DNA from: Minwuia thermotolerans
Lineage (GTDB): Bacteria > Pseudomonadota > Alphaproteobacteria > Minwuiales > Minwuiaceae
Assembly (NCBI RefSeq): GCF_002924445.1
Contig: NZ_PIGG01000031.1
Location: forward strand, 248,001 to 312,000
Direction of reading: 5' to 3'
DNA: 64,000 bases
In this document: positions 9,040 to 18,814 of the stretch, one piece after another
How positions within the stretch are numbered: position 1 is the stretch's first letter
Layout: the number at the start of each line of letters is the position of its first letter
The notes under the pieces: model-generated
The model's input: the letters and a program-made list of their open reading frames with translations, nothing else
Databases searched by the model: none
Told to the model about the DNA's origin: nothing
Program-made: the position numbers and the translations under genes

Positions 9040-11463
9040 CTAGTGCGTAACCACGTCGCCATGATCGCTGTCACGTCGCGATGCGGCGAGGCGTTCGGCT
9101 TCGTAGGCTTCCTCGTCCCATTCGACGGCGGTGAGCGGCTGGGTCAGGGCGCGCGGCAGGACATCGTCGACCGTCGCCACGGGCACGATCTCGATGTCGC
9201 GCTTGACGTTGTCCGGAATGTCCTGGAGGTCCTTCTCGTTGTCGCGCGGGATCAGCACCGTCTTGATGCCGGCCCGGTGCGCGGCGAGCAGCTTCTCCTT
9301 CAAACCGCCGATCGGCAGCACCCGCCCGCGGAGCGTGACCTCGCCGGTCATGGCGATGTCGCGCCGCACGGGGATCTGCGTCAGCACGGAGACGATGGAG
9401 GTGACCATCGCGATACCGGCGGACGGACCGTCCTTGGGCGTCGCGCCCTCGGGCACGTGGATATGGATGTCGCGCTTGTCGAAGGTCGGCGGAATGACGC
9501 CGATGCTCAGCGAGCGCGAGCGGACATAGGACTTCGCCGCCTGCACCGATTCCTGCATGACATCGCCCAGCTTGCCGGTGATGGTCATGCGGCCCTTGCC
9601 GGGCAGCATCACCGCCTCGATCGACAGCAGTTCGCCGCCCACCTCGGTCCAGGCCAGGCCCGTGGTCACGCCGATCATGTCCTCGTCTTCCATCATGCCA
9701 TAACGGAAGCGCTTCACGCCGGCGTACTTGTCGAGGTTGCGGACGGTGACCTTCACCTGCTTGATCTTGTTGGTGACGATCTCCTTGACCGCCTTGCGGG
9801 CCAGGTTGGCGATCTCGCGCTCCAGATTCCGGACACCGGCCTCCCGGGTGTAGTAGCGGATGAGATCGCGGATCGCATTGTCCGAAATCTCCCACTCCCC
9901 CTTCTTGAGGCCGTGGTCCTTGATCTGCTTCGGCACCAGATGGCGCTTCGCGATCTCGACCTTCTCGTGCTCGGTGTAGCCCGACAGCCGGATGATCTCC
10001 ATGCGGTCCAGCAGGGGCTGCGGCATGCGCAGCGTGTTGGCCGTGCAGACGAACATCACGTCGGAGAGATCGTAGTCGACCTCCAGATAGTGGTCCTGGA
10101 AGGTATGGTTCTGCTCCGGATCCAGAACCTCGAGCAGCGCCGATGACGGATCGCCGCGGAAATCGGCGCCCATCTTGTCGACCTCGTCGAGCAGGAAGAG
10201 CGGATTGGACTTCTTCGCCTTCTTCATCGACTGGATGATCTTGCCGGGCATGGAACCGATATAGGTCCGCCGATGGCCGCGGATCTCGGCTTCGTCGCGA
10301 ACGCCGCCGAGGGAAAGGCGGACGAACTCGCGCCCCGTGGCCGAGGCGATGGACTTGCCGAGCGAGGTCTTGCCGACGCCGGGCGGGCCGACGAGGCAGA
10401 GAATCGGACCCTTCAGCTTCTTCGCGCGCTGCTGCACAGCGAGATATTCGAGGATCCGCTCCTTGACCTTCTCCAGACCGTAGTGGTCGTCATTGAGCAC
10501 GACTTCGGCGGCGTTGATGTCCTTCTTGACGCGGCTCTTCTCGCTCCACGGAATGGACAGCAGCCAGTCGAGGTAGTTTCGCACGACCGTCGCCTCTGCC
10601 GACATCGGGCTCATGTTCTTCAGCTTCTTGAGCTCGGCCTCGGCCTTCTCCCGCGCTTCCTTGGAGAGCTTGGCCTTCTCGATACGCTCCTCCAGCTCGG
10701 CCATCTCGTTGCGTTCTTCGTCGCCATCGCCGAGTTCGCGCTGGATCGCCTTCATCTGCTCGTTGAGGTAGTATTCGCGCTGCGTCTTCTCCATCTGGCG
10801 CTTGACGCGGCCACGGATCTTCTTCTCGACCTGGATCACGTCCAGTTCGCCGTTCATCCGGGCCAGCACCTGCTCCAGGCGCTCCTCGACGCTCAGGATC
10901 TCCAGCAGTTCCTGCTTGTCGGAGAGCTTGAGCTGCAGGTGCTGGGCGACGGTGTCAGCCAGCTTGCTGGCGTCGTCGATCTTTTCGACCGTGGCCAGCA
11001 CCTCGTTCGGGACCTTCCGCGAGACCTTCACATACTGCTCGAACTGCTCCTGGACCGAACGCATCAGCGCCTGGACCGACTGGCCGTCGGGTGCGGCCTC
11101 GTCCAGCACTTCGGCCTCGGCCTCGAAGAACTCGCTGTTGCCGGTGAAGCCGGAAATGCGCGCGCGGCGGCGGCCCTCGACCAGCACCTTCACGGTGTCG
11201 TCGGGCAGCTTCAGAAGCTGCAGCACCGTCGAGACCGCGCCATAGCGGTAGATATCGTCGGCGCCCGGTTCGTCGACGGACGCGTCCTTCTGCGCGACAA
11301 GCAGGATCTCCTTGTCGCCCTGCATCACCGCTTCCAGCGCGCGCACCGACTTTTCGCGCCCGACGAACAGGGGCACGATCATGTTCGGAAATACGACGAT
11401 GTCGCGAAGCGGCAGTACCGGCAGGGTCTTCGTGGTCTTCGGATCAGACAAAGCAGCCTCCAT
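9040..11463 (-). CDS. lon: ATP-dependent protease La
   Basis: Lon degrades misfolded and regulatory proteins in the cytoplasm as an ATP-driven hexamer. The sequence shows the N-terminal substrate domain ([26 protein letters not shown]), a coiled-coil region, a Walker [14 protein letters not shown], a Walker [11 protein letters not shown], and the Ser-Lys protease dyad in [10 protein letters not shown] and [10 protein letters not shown]. The length of about 807 residues is normal. The start is uncertain. ATG 11463 and TTG 11466 lie at the end of the frame, but a TTG at 11451 (MSDPKTTK) has GGAGG five bases upstream and may be the true start. A sigma-32-like promoter lies just upstream. Confidence 0.97.
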   Translation of the reverse strand: MEAALSDPKTTKTLPVLPLRDIVVFPNMIVPLFVGREKSVRALEAVMQGDKEILLVAQKDASVDEPGADDIYRYGAVSTVLQLLKLPDDTVKVLVEGRRRARISGFTGNSEFFEAEAEVLDEAAPDGQSVQALMRSVQEQFEQYVKVSRKVPNEVLATVEKIDDASKLADTVAQHLQLKLSDKQELLEILSVEERLEQVLARMNGELDVIQVEKKIRGRVKRQMEKTQREYYLNEQMKAIQRELGDGDEERNEMAELEERIEKAKLSKEAREKAEAELKKLKNMSPMSAEATVVRNYLDWLLSIPWSEKSRVKKDINAAEVVLNDDHYGLEKVKERILEYLAVQQRAKKLKGPILCLVGPPGVGKTSLGKSIASATGREFVRLSLGGVRDEAEIRGHRRTYIGSMPGKIIQSMKKAKKSNPLFLLDEVDKMGADFRGDPSSALLEVLDPEQNHTFQDHYLEVDYDLSDVMFVCTANTLRMPQPLLDRMEIIRLSGYTEHEKVEIAKRHLVPKQIKDHGLKKGEWEISDNAIRDLIRYYTREAGVRNLEREIANLARKAVKEIVTNKIKQVKVTVRNLDKYAGVKRFRYGMMEDEDMIGVTTGLAWTEVGGELLSIEAVMLPGKGRMTITGKLGDVMQESVQAAKSYVRSRSLSIGVIPPTFDKRDIHIHVPEGATPKDGPSAGIAMVTSIVSVLTQIPVRRDIAMTGEVTLRGRVLPIGGLKEKLLAAHRAGIKTVLIPRDNEKDLQDIPDNVKRDIEIVPVATVDDVLPRALTQPLTAVEWDEEAYEAERLAASRRDSDHGDVVTH

Positions 11464-11513
11464 CAAGCGCGGCCTCTGGACCTCCCATTGAGCATCCGGC
11501 CGCCAGCAATTGA

Positions 11514-11540
11514 TCTATGCGGTCTGGAACAGCGTTCAAG
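11514..11540 (-). promoter_or_regulatory. Sigma-32-like heat-shock promoter of lon
   Basis: On the minus strand CTTGAA (11535-11540) is separated by 13 bases from CGCATAGA (11514-11521), close to the RpoH pattern CTTGAA-N13-14-CNCATNTA. It ends about 50 bp before the lon start. Lon is an RpoH target in many proteobacteria, so the match is credible. Confidence 0.6.
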
Positions 11541-11589
11541 CCGGAATACGCTTTTTGTTCCGGCCCGGCCTGGGTGTTCGCCCGTCGGT

Positions 11590-12855
<1,266 letters not shown>

Positions 12856-13012
12856 ATCCGCTCCGATCTCCTGATCACGCTACGCATTGTAAACAAGTGC
12901 CGTCCGCGCCGTACAGCCCATTGCGCCCGTGATATGGGTCGACGCAAACCTGTCGGTCCCCGGGTATCGGGACAATGCTATCCCGCCGCCATTCAAGGTT
13001 CGGTTAACGCGA

Positions 13013-13672
13013 TCACTCGGAATCGGTCTTGCCACCCCCGGAACCCGTTCCGGACCCAGGCGCTGCGCGCTTCTCGACGACTTCGTCGATCAGGCCGAAC
13101 TCCTTCGCCTTGTCCGGAGTCATGAAATTGTCGCGATCCATCGCACGTTCAACCGTGTCGATGTCCTGGCCGGTGTGATGAACGTAGATTTCGTTCAGCC
13201 GCTTGCGCAGGGCAAGAATCTCGCGGGCGTGAATCTCGATATCCGCCGCCTGACCCTGGAAACCGCCGGAGGGCTGATGAATCATGATGCGGGAGTTGGG
13301 CAGGCTGAACCGCATGCCCTTCTCGCCGGCCGCCAGCAACAGCGATCCCATCGACGCCGCCTGGCCGATACACAGTGTCGCGACCTTGGGGCGGATGTAC
13401 TGCATGGTGTCGTACATCGCCAGTCCCGAGGTGACGATGCCGCCGGGCGAGTTGATGTAGATGGAAATTTCCTTGGAGGGGTTTTCCGCCTCCAGGAAAA
13501 GCAGCTGCGCCGTAACCAGCGACGACATGCCGTCGTGCACCGGCCCGACCACGAAGATGATCCGCTCCTTCAGCAGGCGCGAGTAGATGTCGTAGGCGCG
13601 CTCGCCCCGGTTGGTCTGCTCCACGACCATCGGGACGAGAGTGTTCATGTAAACGTCGCGCGGGTCCTGCAT
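13013..13672 (-). CDS. clpP: ATP-dependent Clp protease proteolytic subunit
   Basis: This is the serine-protease subunit of ClpXP. The catalytic triad is Ser107 (GQAASMGS), His132 (IMIHQPSGG) and Asp181 ([10 protein letters not shown]), offset by ten from the Escherichia coli numbering. The 219-residue protein has a short Gly/Ser-rich tail ([16 protein letters not shown]) not usual in the core enzyme. A good ribosome site (AAGGAG) precedes the ATG at 13672. A possible heat-shock promoter sits between tig and clpP. Confidence 0.98.
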   Translation of the reverse strand: MQDPRDVYMNTLVPMVVEQTNRGERAYDIYSRLLKERIIFVVGPVHDGMSSLVTAQLLFLEAENPSKEISIYINSPGGIVTSGLAMYDTMQYIRPKVATLCIGQAASMGSLLLAAGEKGMRFSLPNSRIMIHQPSGGFQGQAADIEIHAREILALRKRLNEIYVHHTGQDIDTVERAMDRDNFMTPDKAKEFGLIDEVVEKRAAPGSGTGSGGGKTDSE

Positions 13673-13745
13673 GACGGCTCCTTAGACTGTCGGGAAGCGG
13701 CGTTACCGGATGGCGCTCCGGCCGCCGCGAATGGAATCACCCCAC

Positions 13746-13773
13746 AAATATGGCGCGCCCGCGGCGGTTCGAA
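13746..13773 (-). promoter_or_regulatory. Possible heat-shock-type promoter of clpP
   Basis: On the minus strand TTCGAA (13768-13773) is 14 bases from CCATATTT (13746-13753). The -10 matches the RpoH pattern well and the -35 only in part. The position, directly between tig and clpP, fits. Confidence 0.33.
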
Positions 13774-13778
13774 AACCG

Positions 13779-15206
13779 TCAGGCGCTCGCTGCGGCGTTT
13801 TCCTCATCCGCGTCCGGATCCGCCGACAGCTCCTCGGGGCTCACCTTGCGCTCGCTGACCTTCGCCATCTCGACGATGAAGTCGATCACCTTGTCCTCGA
13901 AGACCGGCGCGCGCAGCCGCTGCATGGCGTCGGGATTCTTCTGGTAGAAATCGACCACCATCCGTTCCTGACCGGGGAAGTTGCGCGCCTGCTTCATGAT
14001 TTCCCGGTTCACCTCGTCGGGGGTGACCTCCAGCTTGTTCTCGCGGCCGATCTCGGCCAGCACGAGACCCAGGCGGACGCGCCGCTCCGCGATCTTGCGG
14101 TATTCGTCCTTCTTCTCGTCGTCCAGCCCCTCGTCGACCGGCGGGTGATCGTGCTCATGATCGTGATCATGGTCATGCCCGTGATCATGGTCGTGCTCGT
14201 GATCATGGTCGTGCTCGTGATCATGGTCGTCCTGCTGGCCATCCTCGGCCTTCGCCTGACGGACAATCTGATCGTACTCGGTCTCGACCATACCCGGCGG
14301 AACCTCGAAGTCATGGCGTTCGGCCAGCTTGTCGAGAACCTCGCGCTTCAGGCGCATGCGGCCGATCTCGCCGTACTCCTCGGCGATGCGGCCGCGCATG
14401 GTCTCGCGCAGGGCGGCGAGATCGTCCAGGCCCAGCTGCTTGGCGAAATCGTCGTCGATCGTGGCCGCCCGGGCCGTACGGATTTCGCGCACGGTGACGT
14501 CGAAGTTCGCTTCCTTGCCGGCCAGGTCCTTGGCGCCGTATTCCTCGGGGAAGGTGATGGTGACGACCGTCTCGTCGCCCGCCTTCTTGCCGACAAGCTG
14601 CTCCTCGAAGCCGGGCACGAACTGACCCTGCCCCAGCACGATCTGGACCTCCTCGCCGGCGCCGCCCTCGAAGGGTTCGCCATCGATCTTGCCGACGAAG
14701 TCGATCACGATCGCATCGCCTTCGGCAGCGGGGCGGTCCTCCTCGATCTTCTCGTAGGTCGTCTGATCCTGCGCCAGGCGCTCCAGCGCGCTGTCGACGG
14801 TCTCGTCGGGCACCTCGGCGGTCAGGCGTTCCACCTCCAGCGAGGACAGATCGGCAATCTCGAAATCGGGAAGGATCTCGAGCGACATCTTGTAGGCCAG
14901 ATCCTGGCCCTCGTCGAAGCTCTCGATCTCGATCGACGGCTGCACGGCCGGCCGCACGTCGTTGTCTTCCAGCGCCTTCTGGCTGGATTCGTTCAGCGTC
15001 TCTTCGAGGACCTCGCCGAGGATGGACTTGCCGTACATCTGGCGCAGCAGTTTCGGCGGTACCTTGCCGGGCCGGAAGCCCTTCATCTGGACCTGGCCGC
15101 TGAGCTCCTTCAGCTTCGCCGACATTTTCGCCTCGACGTCCTCGGCGGGCACCACAATCTTGTATTCGCGTTTCAGACCTTCCGCCGAAAGCTGTTCGAT
15201 CTGCAT
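13779..15206 (-). CDS. tig: Trigger factor with a histidine/aspartate-rich insertion
   Basis: Trigger factor is the ribosome-bound chaperone and peptidyl-prolyl isomerase that meets nascent chains. The N-terminal ribosome-binding domain (with GFRPGKVPPKLLRQMYGKS), the FKBP-type PPIase domain (DRPAAEGDAIVIDFVGKIDG onward) and the helical C-terminal arms are all present in 475 residues. The odd part is residues 326-354: 14 histidines alternate with Asp/Glu (HDHEHDHDHEH type). The insertion lies between the helix ending AKAEDGQQ and the one starting PPVDEGLDDEKK in the C-terminal chaperone domain. His-rich tails bind Ni, Zn or Cu in other PPIases such as SlyD, so metal binding is a fair inference. 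The gene heads the tig-clpP-clpX-lon series. Confidence 0.97.
   Translation of the reverse strand: MQIEQLSAEGLKREYKIVVPAEDVEAKMSAKLKELSGQVQMKGFRPGKVPPKLLRQMYGKSILGEVLEETLNESSQKALEDNDVRPAVQPSIEIESFDEGQDLAYKMSLEILPDFEIADLSSLEVERLTAEVPDETVDSALERLAQDQTTYEKIEEDRPAAEGDAIVIDFVGKIDGEPFEGGAGEEVQIVLGQGQFVPGFEEQLVGKKAGDETVVTITFPEEYGAKDLAGKEANFDVTVREIRTARAATIDDDFAKQLGLDDLAALRETMRGRIAEEYGEIGRMRLKREVLDKLAERHDFEVPPGMVETEYDQIVRQAKAEDGQQDDHDHEHDHDHEHDHDHGHDHDHDHEHDHPPVDEGLDDEKKDEYRKIAERRVRLGLVLAEIGRENKLEVTPDEVNREIMKQARNFPGQERMVVDFYQKNPDAMQRLRAPVFEDKVIDFIVEMAKVSERKVSPEELSADPDADEENAAASA
14145..14231. repeat. Short tandem repeat encoding the His/Asp tract of trigger factor
   Basis: The DNA is built from 6-base His-Asp/His-Glu codon pairs, arranged in part as an 18-base unit (TGATCATGGTCGTGCTCG type) that recurs three times. 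Such repeats can gain or lose units in frame by slippage, so tract length may vary between strains. Confidence 0.8.
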
Positions 15207-15341
15207 CGACGCCTCTTTCCTTTTCCACCGGGCCCCGCCGGACAGGGGACCTTCATACTGTCATTGCGGCCGCCCCCGCGGCCCGCTGTTCCGTCCGCGC
15301 GGCCCGGCCGTGTACCGTTCCGCCCCAGCCACGGCTGAACC

Positions 15342-15426
15342 TGGTGCGGGCGGAGGGACTCGAACCCCCACGACTTGCGTCACCAGGACCTAAACCTGGC
15401 GCGTCTACCAATTCCGCCACGCCCGC
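15342..15426 (-). tRNA. tRNA-Leu (TAG)
   Basis: This is an 85-base class II tRNA on the minus strand with encoded CCA. The acceptor stem is GCGGGCG/CGCCCGC, the anticodon loop TTTAGGT between CCAGG and CCTGG reads TAG, it has a long variable arm (TGACGCAAGTCG), and the T loop is GGGTTCGAGTCCC. It lies upstream of tig on the same strand. Confidence 0.96.
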
Positions 15427-15555
15427 CGGAAGCGGCCATGGCCGGGTCGCGCAGATGCGCGCCGGGCCGCCCCTACGCCGCGGCGGAGCCATACGCGCCC
15501 GGCCCCACGGCGTCAAGCGCGGGCAGGTCCCGGCGGCGCGGAAACCGGCGCTGTC

Positions 15556-15801
15556 TCAGAGGAACTGGTCGACCTGGCGAAACTGGTCGAGAAAACAGGA
15601 GAGCGCGAGGACGCGAAGACCGCCGATCGCCTTGCGCTGACCCTGCACGTGGGTCACACGGTAGCGGACATGGGGAATACCCTGACCGTCGGTCATCACC
15701 TCGACGACCTCCGCGCGTTCCATGGCGCGGCCGGCAAGCCGCCGTTCATGAAGCGAACCTGTTTCAGGGCGTGGCGCAGCACGTTTCCGAGCAAAGAACA
15801 T
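15556..15801 (-). CDS. Conserved small protein of unknown function
   Basis: This 81-residue protein starts MFFARKRAAPRPETGSLHER and continues with EVVEVMTDGQGIPHVRYRV and a hydrophobic-aromatic end (ALSCFLDQFRQVDQFL). The ending looks like a folded soluble beta-rich domain rather than a membrane segment. I recall similar small hypothetical proteins in alphaproteobacteria but know no function. The frame is open to 15909, but the ATG at 15801 gives the more natural N-terminus. It has its own gap of about 110 bp from the upstream malonyl-CoA decarboxylase gene. Confidence 0.7.
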   Translation of the reverse strand: MFFARKRAAPRPETGSLHERRLAGRAMERAEVVEVMTDGQGIPHVRYRVTHVQGQRKAIGGLRVLALSCFLDQFRQVDQFL

Positions 15802-15913
15802 GGTCAAAAGATCGCAATCCGAAAGTTGGCTCTTGATTGTGATGCCCGAGCCACAGTGTTCAAAGATTCCTGTGGTTGTAAAGACTTCCTGAACGAAATA
15901 GTTGAACAAAGGG

Positions 15914-17323
15914 TTAAAGGCCCTTGCAAAGACGCGAAATCTGCGGCGAGGCGACCACCTTGCCCTCGCCGCGGAAGGCCTCGTGGTTCTTTTCGATCTC
16001 GTCCAGCTTGTAGAGATAATTGACCATCATGCCGGCCGACTGGCGCAGGCCGGATTCGGATCGGTCGCCCATCCAGTTGATCCGCTCCACCCTTGCACCG
16101 TTGTTGAGGTGGAAGCGCGCCACCGGGTCCAGCGGCCGCCCCCTGGGATCCTTCTCCCGGGCCAGGTAGCGCGCGCCGAGCCGAATCAGCGGCTCGCGGA
16201 CGGCTTCGACCAGATCGCCGTCATCCGCCCAGCCCGGATCGTCCAGGATCGCCTTCAGGCCCTGGTGGCCGCTTTCCTTGCGGGCGGTGGCGCGGATCAG
16301 ACGGTCCTCGGCCTCCGCCAGCAGCGGCTCCTCGCCGTCCAGCGCTCCATCGAGCCAACGCCTGAAGCCGGGAATCGGCGACAGGGTCGCGAACGATTTC
16401 AGGTTCGGAAAACGCTGGCTCAGCCGGTCGACCACGCGCTTGATCAGGAAATCGCCGAAGCCGACGCCCGCCAGGCCCGCCTGGCAGTTGGAGATGGAAT
16501 AGAAGATCGCCGTGTCGGCGGCGTGGGGATCGACCTCCGGCGCGGCCTCGTCGAGCAACGCGTGGACATTGTCGGTCATGCCGTTGACCAGCGCGACCTC
16601 CACGAAGATCAGCGGCTCGCCGGGCATGTTCGGATGCATGAAGGAGAAGCAGCGCCGGTCGGAGTCGAGGCGGTTCTTCAGATCCTTCCAGGACCGGATC
16701 TCGTGGACCGCCTCGTAGTCGATAAGCTTCTCCAGCAGCGAAGCCGGCGAGTTGAAGGTGATCTGCGCCATCTCCAGGAAACCCACGTCGAACCAGCCGC
16801 GCAGGAGTTCCTGCAGATCGCCGTCCAGATCCCTGAGTTCGGGCTGCTCGCGCGCCGCGCGCAGCAGATCGGCGCGCATGTCGACCAGGAACTTCACGCC
16901 CCGGTCGAGGCTGTTGAACTGGGTCAGCAGATGTACGCGCGGCGGCACCAGGCTCCTGCGCAGACGGCGGCGGGCCGTCCGGCGCTCCGCCTCGCCTTCC
17001 GCAGCGCGGAGCGCGGCCGAGGCCTTGTCCACCTCGTCGGGGTCGATGTCGTATTCCCGCGCCAGCAGGGCGAAGAAGCGCGCGCGTCCCTTCCCATTGA
17101 GGCCGAGATAGGCCCGGCCGAGTTCCGCGGCCCTGAGCCGGGCCGAGACGGCGCCGCCCCGATCGGCCAGACAGGCGTCGATCTGACGGCGGATCAGCGG
17201 CAGATCGCTGTCGCGCAATTCCCGGTCGACGGAGACCGGACGGACGTTGATGTCGTCGTCGCCCCGCCAGTTGCGCACGCGGTCCAGCGCCCGCACCCAG
17301 AAGTTACGCTGCTGTCTCGCCAC
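15914..17323 (-). CDS. Malonyl-CoA decarboxylase
   Basis: This enzyme converts malonyl-CoA to acetyl-CoA and CO2, which either disposes of malonate or tunes fatty-acid synthesis. The 469-residue protein matches the MCD family over its length: a helical N-terminal domain, then a GNAT-like catalytic domain. Recognisable family segments are FLEMAQITFNSPASLLEK, IFVEVALVNGM, AIFYSISNCQAGLAGVGFG and the C-terminal GMMVNYLYKLDEIEKNHEA. No malonyl-CoA synthetase or malonate transporter lies next to it here. It is followed 19 bp upstream in coordinates by nnr on the same strand, so the two may be co-transcribed. Confidence 0.9.
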   Translation of the reverse strand: MARQQRNFWVRALDRVRNWRGDDDINVRPVSVDRELRDSDLPLIRRQIDACLADRGGAVSARLRAAELGRAYLGLNGKGRARFFALLAREYDIDPDEVDKASAALRAAEGEAERRTARRRLRRSLVPPRVHLLTQFNSLDRGVKFLVDMRADLLRAAREQPELRDLDGDLQELLRGWFDVGFLEMAQITFNSPASLLEKLIDYEAVHEIRSWKDLKNRLDSDRRCFSFMHPNMPGEPLIFVEVALVNGMTDNVHALLDEAAPEVDPHAADTAIFYSISNCQAGLAGVGFGDFLIKRVVDRLSQRFPNLKSFATLSPIPGFRRWLDGALDGEEPLLAEAEDRLIRATARKESGHQGLKAILDDPGWADDGDLVEAVREPLIRLGARYLAREKDPRGRPLDPVARFHLNNGARVERINWMGDRSESGLRQSAGMMVNYLYKLDEIEKNHEAFRGEGKVVASPQISRLCKGL

Positions 17324-17342
17324 GGTCCGGGCTCCCTCGGGT

Positions 17343-18812
17343 TCAGGTTTCGAGAAGGGCTTTCAGCACGACGGGCAGAGCGGGCGCAAGGTCTTCGGCA
17401 ATCAGCCCCGGTCCGACAATCCGTCCCACCTCGCCGTGCATCCACACCGCCGCGCAGGCCGCTTCGAAGGCCGGCATGCCCTGGGCGAGCAGACCGAGGA
17501 CGATACCGGCCAGCACATCGCCGGCGCCCGCGGTGGCGAGCGTGGGCGGCGCATTGTCGTTGATCGCCGTGCGCCCGTCGGGGGCGGCGATAACCGTGTC
17601 CGGTCCCTTGTGCACGACGACCGCGCCGCTGCGGCGTGCGGCATCTCGGGTGACGGTCAGCTTGTCGGCGCCGCCCTCGAACAGGCGGCCGAACTCGCCC
17701 GAATGCGGCGTCAGCACGCAGGGCCCGGCGATGGCCGCGAACAACGCGGCAGGATCGTCCTGGAAGACCGTGATGGCGTCGGCGTCGAGCACGGTGCGCT
17801 TCCCTGCGTCGAGCGCGGCCAGCACGATGTCGCGGGTGCGCTGGTCGACGCCGTGGCCGGGCCCGATCAGAACGGCGTTCCTGCGATCGTCGGCGAGCAG
17901 CTCCCGCCAGGCGTCGGCGTCCGCGACCGAGGTCAGCATCACGGCCGTCAGGTGCGCGGCGTAGACGATCGCCGCGGATGGCGGCACGGCGCAGGTGACC
18001 AGCCCCGCCCCGGCCCTCAGCGCGCCTTCCGCCGCCATGCGCGCGGCGCCCGAAGCGGTCACGCCGCCCCCGGAAACGAGGGCATGGCCGCGCGCGTACT
18101 TGTGGCCCTCGGGCGTCAGCCGGGGCAGCGCCCCACGCCAGAGCGGCGGCACGTTGCGGAAGCATTCTGGGGCGATCTCGTCCAGGGCGGAAAGCGGCGT
18201 ACCGATATCGATGACCTCGACATGGCCGCACAGGAACCGCCCCGGCGCCAGCAGGTGACCCGGCTTCAGGGTGAAGAACGTCGTCGTCAGGTCGGCGCGG
18301 AAGACCGGACCGTCATGGCCACCATCGTCGCCGCGCACGCCGCTCGGCACGTCCACCGCCACTACCGTGCGCCCCCGGCTGGCCTCGGCAAGTTCGGCGG
18401 GGACGCCTTCCAGCGGACGCGACAGACCGGCGCCGAACAGCGCGTCGACGACCAGCGCCGCCTCGCCCAGGCAGCCGCCGGTGAGCGCCTCGATTTCGCC
18501 TTCCCAGCGCCTGGCCATGGTCGCGGCGTCGCCCCTCAGCCGCGCCGGATCGCCCATCAGCGCCAGCCGCACCGGCCAGCCGGCAGCGCGCAGGTGCCGG
18601 GCGATGACGAAACCGTCGCCACCATTGTTGCCCGGCCCGCAGAGCACCATCACCGGCTGTGGGGCGTAGCGCGAAAGGATGGCGTCCGCCGCGCCGCCGC
18701 CGGCGTTCTCCATCAGCGTCTCGCCATCCACGCCATGGCTTACGGCGTACTCGTCGGCGGCGTACATCTGCCGGACCGTGAGGGCGATATCGGCTGGCGG
18801 CGGCCAGGCCAT
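17343..18812 (-). CDS. nnr: Bifunctional NAD(P)H-hydrate epimerase / ADP-dependent NAD(P)H-hydrate dehydratase
   Basis: This enzyme repairs damaged (hydrated) NADH and NADPH. The N-terminal YjeF_N epimerase domain (about residues 10-215) shows GETLMENAGGGAA and CGPGNNGGDGFVIARHL. The C-terminal ribokinase-like dehydratase domain ends with the nucleotide-site motif ATAGAGDVLAGIVLGLLAQG. The total of 489 residues is usual for the fused form. It is two bases downstream of the amidase stop, and both lie on the minus strand. Confidence 0.95.
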   Translation of the reverse strand: MAWPPPADIALTVRQMYAADEYAVSHGVDGETLMENAGGGAADAILSRYAPQPVMVLCGPGNNGGDGFVIARHLRAAGWPVRLALMGDPARLRGDAATMARRWEGEIEALTGGCLGEAALVVDALFGAGLSRPLEGVPAELAEASRGRTVVAVDVPSGVRGDDGGHDGPVFRADLTTTFFTLKPGHLLAPGRFLCGHVEVIDIGTPLSALDEIAPECFRNVPPLWRGALPRLTPEGHKYARGHALVSGGGVTASGAARMAAEGALRAGAGLVTCAVPPSAAIVYAAHLTAVMLTSVADADAWRELLADDRRNAVLIGPGHGVDQRTRDIVLAALDAGKRTVLDADAITVFQDDPAALFAAIAGPCVLTPHSGEFGRLFEGGADKLTVTRDAARRSGAVVVHKGPDTVIAAPDGRTAINDNAPPTLATAGAGDVLAGIVLGLLAQGMPAFEAACAAVWMHGEVGRIVGPGLIAEDLAPALPVVLKALLET

Positions 18813-18814
18813 GG

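Noticed and set aside
13710-15338. Hydrophobic VIVLMIVIMVMPVIM run in a plus-strand frame
   Set aside because: It is the antisense of the His/Asp repeat in trigger factor. Isoleucine, valine and methionine arise from reversed His and Asp codons, not a real membrane protein.
15342-15556. Attachment site at tRNA-Leu
   Set aside because: No duplicated tRNA 3' end and no integrase nearby; the neighbouring genes are ordinary.
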